The notes under the pieces are model-generated. The model saw only the letters and a list, made by a program, of their open reading frames with translations. It had not been told where the DNA came from and searched no databases. A stretch of 9,142 bases of DNA, from positions 1 through 9,142 of the forward strand of contig JANWIU010000176.1 in NCBI GenBank assembly GCA_025449725.1. The letters are read 5' to 3'. The translations under genes and the position numbers were made by a program. Shown piece by piece: positions 6,571 through 9,142 of the stretch. Numbering within the stretch: the stretch's first letter is position 1; each line of letters opens with the position of its first letter. This DNA is from Pseudobdellovibrio sp. Its GTDB lineage: Bacteria > Bdellovibrionota > Bdellovibrionia > Bdellovibrionales > Bdellovibrionaceae.

Positions 6571-6907
6571 CATCGTCCTCATCTTTTAGGTGGGCGTATT
6601 CTTCGCCGTTCAGCATAGCTTTTAAAACTTGGCTGGGTCTAAAAGTAAGGACTCGGCGAGCAGAAATTTTAATCTGTTCACCTGTTTGCGGGTTGCGCCC
6701 GATTCTTTCGTTTTTTCCGCGAACAACGAAATTTCCAAAGCCGGAGATTTTTACTTTTTCTCCGTTTTGAAGGGTTTGCTTTAATTCATTAAAAACAAGT
6801 TCAACTAATTCGCTGGCTTCTTTTTTAGAAAAGCCAATTGTCTCATAAACTTTTTCAACAATATCTGCTTTAGTTACAGTTGAGTTACCGACATTCTGTC
6901 CTGCCAT
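6563..6907 (-). CDS. ihfA: Integration host factor alpha subunit
   Basis: IHF is a heterodimeric nucleoid protein that binds and sharply bends DNA; this is the alpha chain. The bacterial DNA-binding (HU/IHF) domain runs from about residue 11 to 99. It includes KISGFGNFVVRGKNERIGRN (53-72), Pro73 (the intercalating proline, E. coli Pro65) in GRNPQTGE, and ARRVLTFRPSQVLK at 83-96. At 114 residues it is longer than the E. coli protein (99), with a polar N-terminal extension and a strongly acidic tail, KDEDDDE. A position behind pheT is the classical ihfA location and supports alpha over beta or HU. AAGGAG (6923-6918) ends ten bases before the ATG. A promoter of its own lies upstream, and the 3' end overlaps the MerR gene. 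Confidence 0.94.
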   Translation of the reverse strand: MAGQNVGNSTVTKADIVEKVYETIGFSKKEASELVELVFNELKQTLQNGEKVKISGFGNFVVRGKNERIGRNPQTGEQIKISARRVLTFRPSQVLKAMLNGEEYAHLKDEDDDE

Positions 6908-6917
6908 GAGAGCTTCA

Positions 6918-6923
6918 CTCCTT
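6918..6923 (-). promoter_or_regulatory. Strong ribosome-binding site of ihfA
   Basis: AAGGAG on the minus strand, ten bases before the ihfA ATG. It is the best Shine-Dalgarno match in the intergenic regions of this window and fixes the ihfA start. Confidence 0.75.
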
Positions 6924-6934
6924 AAGATATAAAA

Positions 6935-6962
6935 ATTGTAGCAAGTAACTGAAATGAATCAA
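6935..6962 (-). promoter_or_regulatory. Sigma70-type promoter for ihfA and the genes behind it
   Basis: On the minus strand, -35 TTGATT (6962-6957) is followed after a 16-base spacer by -10 TACAAT (6940-6935), which is preceded by TGC, giving an extended -10. The predicted start, near 6928, leaves a short leader of about 20 bases with the AAGGAG site. This promoter would let ihfA, the MerR gene and perhaps the sugar cassette be transcribed separately from pheST. It is a motif match only. Confidence 0.5.
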
Positions 6963-6975
6963 GTTTTTGAAACGC

Positions 6976-7002
6976 TATTGCGCTATTATGCCTAGCGCAA
7001 TA
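6976..7002 (-). repeat. Perfect 10-bp inverted repeat spanning the pheT stop codon
   Basis: TATTGCGCTA (7002-6993 on the minus strand) and TAGCGCAATA (6985-6976) are exact reverse complements around a 7-base loop. The pheT TAG stop (6994-6992) lies across the arm-loop border. The following GCGTTTC contains only a short T run, so an efficient intrinsic terminator is not certain. The 3' arm is followed at once by GCG, which recreates part of the arm (AATAGCG twice). It may be a partial terminator, an mRNA 3'-end stabiliser or a protein-binding site. Confidence 0.6.
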
Positions 7003-9142
7003 CAGCATTTACCGACTTTTTAGCGGCTTCAATTATCTTATTGCTCAATTGCTGGATGATTTCGTCACTTAAAGCCGCATTCATATCTTGAAAGATGGCT
7101 TTTAAAGCAACTGACTTCTGACCTTTCGGCAATTTATCACCTTCGTAAACGTCAAACACAGTTAACTCTTTCAAAGTTCCACCGGCAGCTTTCTTCGCTT
7201 CTTTTATAAGATCACCAACAGAGCTTCCCGATTCCATCACAAACGCATAATCGCGTTCAACCGGTTGAAACTTAGCTAATGATTTGAATTTTAATGGTCG
7301 CGGTTGGCCTTTAAGAACAGCCTGAAGATCCAACTCCGCAATGGCAACAGGTAACCGGATTTTTTCATCATTCAAAATCCCAGGATGAAGAGCCCCGATG
7401 ACTCCCACAGTTTGACCTTCGACAACAACTTTTGCCCATTGGCCCAAATGTACAAACCCGGGTGCTGTGCCATCGCTAACAAAGCTGTAAGCTGATATCT
7501 GAAGACTTTGAAACAACTTTTCTAAAGTTGATCGCAACTGAAGCACCAATGGCGTTTGGACTCCGTACAGACCGTTCGGTGTTCCCCATTTGATCAAAGC
7601 GACTCGGCTGGCCTCTGTATACTGGCCGTCTTTTGCAGAGAACACTGATCCGATTTCAAATAAATTACCGTAACCATTGCCCGCACGAACATTATCAAGT
7701 GTATTTCTCCAAATACCTAACGACAAACTTCTGCGCATGACATTCAAATCCTCACTGAGAGGGTTCCTGATCGTAACCGCAGTTGCAGCAGTCGGTAATC
7801 CGCAAGATGAAACTTTAGCTGCATCCCCTAGCCATTTGGTTTCAACAACGTTAGAGGTAAATGCATAATTGAACGCTTGATGAAAGCCATCAGCTCGCAT
7901 GAAGCCGGAAATCTTCTGGTTCATCATATAGTGATGATCATGTAAAGTGGGCTCTGACTGCAATGCCGGAATGGTTTCCTGAATATGTTCGTACCCATGC
8001 AGTCGGGCATACTCTTCGACAAGGTCCATGTCTTGTTCGATATCGAACCTGAACAGCGGCGGAGTCAGAAGATATTCGCCCGGGCCCGTTTTTTCATGCT
8101 TGATCTGAAGTCCGTTCATAAATTTCAAAAATAAATTTTCATCAGCTTCATAACCTAAGCGGTCTGAAACTGTTTTTATTGAAATCTTGATCGGCTTCTT
8201 TGTTGGAAGCGCAGTATGAATATCCCAGTGCTGACCGAACACGTCGCCACCGGCCACCTGCTGAATCAACAAAGCCGCCCGGTCCATAATTGAATCCGTT
8301 GCACTTACATCCACACCGCGAGCAAATCGGTAAGCCGAATCCGTATCGACCCCATGAGTTCTCGAGGTTTTTCGCACCGCCATCGCTTTGAAGTTAGCAC
8401 TTTCTAAAAATATATTTTTCGTATTTTCTGAAACTCCGGAATTTAATCCGCCGATAACACCGGCTAATGCTACGGCCTTTTCGGCGTCGCAAATCAGAAG
8501 CTCATCCCCGTTCATTATGAGTTCTTGCTCTTTCAAGGTTTTAAATTTTTCGCCTTTAGTTGCGTTTCTGACTTTGATCTGAGACCCACCGATTAAGTCC
8601 GCATCAAAGGCGTGAAGCGGCTGCCCCATCTCTAACATTACATAGTTTGTAACATCAACCACGTTATTTATTGAATTCTGACCGATAGCCTCAAGACGTT
8701 TTTTAAGCCAGTTAGGACTTGGGCCGATCTTCACGCCACTGATATAACGGCCGCAATATCTCGGGCATAAATCAGTGTTCAAAACTTCCAACTTCACTTT
8801 GCTTTGAGTGGACTGAGCAGAAAACTTCGTAAGGACTTCAGGATTTTTTACCGGCTTATTCAGCAAACAACCCAGCTCTCGTGCTAAGCCGAAGTGGCTT
8901 AGGCAATCGGCACGGTTCGGAGTCACTTTTAATTCGAAAGTTACGTCGTCATAACCTGCATATTCGGCAAAACTCATACCTGTCGGCGCTTTTGAATCTA
9001 AAATTTCAATACCATCAGAAGTTTCAGCTAAGCCCAGTTCTTTCAAAGAACAAAGCATACCAAAGCTTTCAACATCACGAATTTTAGAATTCTTAATTGC
9101 GAAGTTCCCCGGCAAGACTGCGCCCGGTAACGCCACTACAAC
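6992..9142 (-). CDS. pheT: Phenylalanyl-tRNA synthetase beta subunit, N-terminus missing at right edge
   Basis: PheT forms an alpha2-beta2 enzyme with PheS and charges tRNA-Phe; the beta chain carries the editing and tRNA-binding parts. The window holds 716 codons. The frame is open to the edge, and the first visible residues (VVVALPGAVLPG) lie inside the N-terminal OB-fold tRNA-binding domain, so about 85-90 residues are missing compared with E. coli (795). After the OB fold come ISVTPNRADCL-like VTPNRADCLSHFG, the B3/4 editing domain with NNVVDVTNYVMLEMGQPLHAFD, and the GGLNSG and YRFARGVD blocks. The B5 domain ends in DMDLVEEYARLHGYEHI. A synthetase-like core follows, and finally the FDX-ACB anticodon-binding domain with RDYAFV and FDVYEG. 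The GTG at 9136 is internal and not the start. pheS is expected just upstream, outside the window. Confidence 0.96.
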   Translation of the reverse strand, partial: VVVALPGAVLPGNFAIKNSKIRDVESFGMLCSLKELGLAETSDGIEILDSKAPTGMSFAEYAGYDDVTFELKVTPNRADCLSHFGLARELGCLLNKPVKNPEVLTKFSAQSTQSKVKLEVLNTDLCPRYCGRYISGVKIGPSPNWLKKRLEAIGQNSINNVVDVTNYVMLEMGQPLHAFDADLIGGSQIKVRNATKGEKFKTLKEQELIMNGDELLICDAEKAVALAGVIGGLNSGVSENTKNIFLESANFKAMAVRKTSRTHGVDTDSAYRFARGVDVSATDSIMDRAALLIQQVAGGDVFGQHWDIHTALPTKKPIKISIKTVSDRLGYEADENLFLKFMNGLQIKHEKTGPGEYLLTPPLFRFDIEQDMDLVEEYARLHGYEHIQETIPALQSEPTLHDHHYMMNQKISGFMRADGFHQAFNYAFTSNVVETKWLGDAAKVSSCGLPTAATAVTIRNPLSEDLNVMRRSLSLGIWRNTLDNVRAGNGYGNLFEIGSVFSAKDGQYTEASRVALIKWGTPNGLYGVQTPLVLQLRSTLEKLFQSLQISAYSFVSDGTAPGFVHLGQWAKVVVEGQTVGVIGALHPGILNDEKIRLPVAIAELDLQAVLKGQPRPLKFKSLAKFQPVERDYAFVMESGSSVGDLIKEAKKAAGGTLKELTVFDVYEGDKLPKGQKSVALKAIFQDMNAALSDEIIQQLSNKIIEAAKKSVNAVLR

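Noticed and set aside
6992..9136. GTG at 9136 as the start of a 714-residue PheT
   Set aside because: The frame stays open to the window edge and the GTG codes an internal valine of the OB-fold domain, so the gene is simply cut by the edge.
1..9142. CRISPR array, insertion sequence, tRNA or rRNA gene
   Set aside because: No regularly spaced repeats, no transposase-like protein and no tRNA-like cloverleaf or rRNA sequence were seen. Nearly all of the window is coding.

Overview
All recognisable genes in this window lie on the minus strand and are tightly packed, so transcription runs from right to left. There is no gene-free stretch longer than about 180 bases. The base composition is moderately AT-rich by eye. 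The pheT–ihfA–merR arrangement is one I associate with Gram-negative bacteria of the former Deltaproteobacteria and the Bdellovibrionota. Together with a Bacteroidetes-like MetF, this makes a Bdellovibrio-like organism my best guess. That is an inference, not something the sequence proves.

Reading in the direction of transcription: (i) 9142–6992 is the beta subunit of phenylalanyl-tRNA synthetase (pheT), missing its N-terminus at the window edge. It ends inside a perfect 10-bp inverted repeat. (ii) 6962–6563 holds a good sigma70-type promoter and the IHF alpha subunit (ihfA). A MerR-family regulator overlaps the end of ihfA. (iii) 6004–2409 is a four-gene sugar and glycosylation cassette whose genes abut or overlap by a few bases. 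It encodes a PseB-type UDP-GlcNAc 4,6-dehydratase, an RmlD-like SDR reductase, a NeuB-family sialic-acid-type synthase with a SAF domain, and a family 2 glycosyltransferase. It probably makes and attaches a surface sugar, but most enzymes of the known pseudaminic or legionaminic acid routes are absent here. (iv) 2408–2230 is a 179-bp intergenic leader. (v) 2229–1 holds metF and the 5' part of metH, joined by an ATGA overlap. Together they make methyl-THF and use it to methylate homocysteine to methionine.

The most interesting element is the metF leader. On the minus strand, 2370–2311 carries, in the right order, the conserved blocks I remember for the SAM-II (SAM-alpha) riboswitch: GAUUU, CUUGC, UAAA and AGCUAAA. 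They allow a matching pseudoknot and a closing stem, although 13 nt are inserted after the 5' arm of P1. A terminator-like hairpin with a U-rich tail follows. SAM-mediated control of metF-metH makes biological sense, and SAM-II is best known from Alphaproteobacteria, so this is the main candidate for follow-up.
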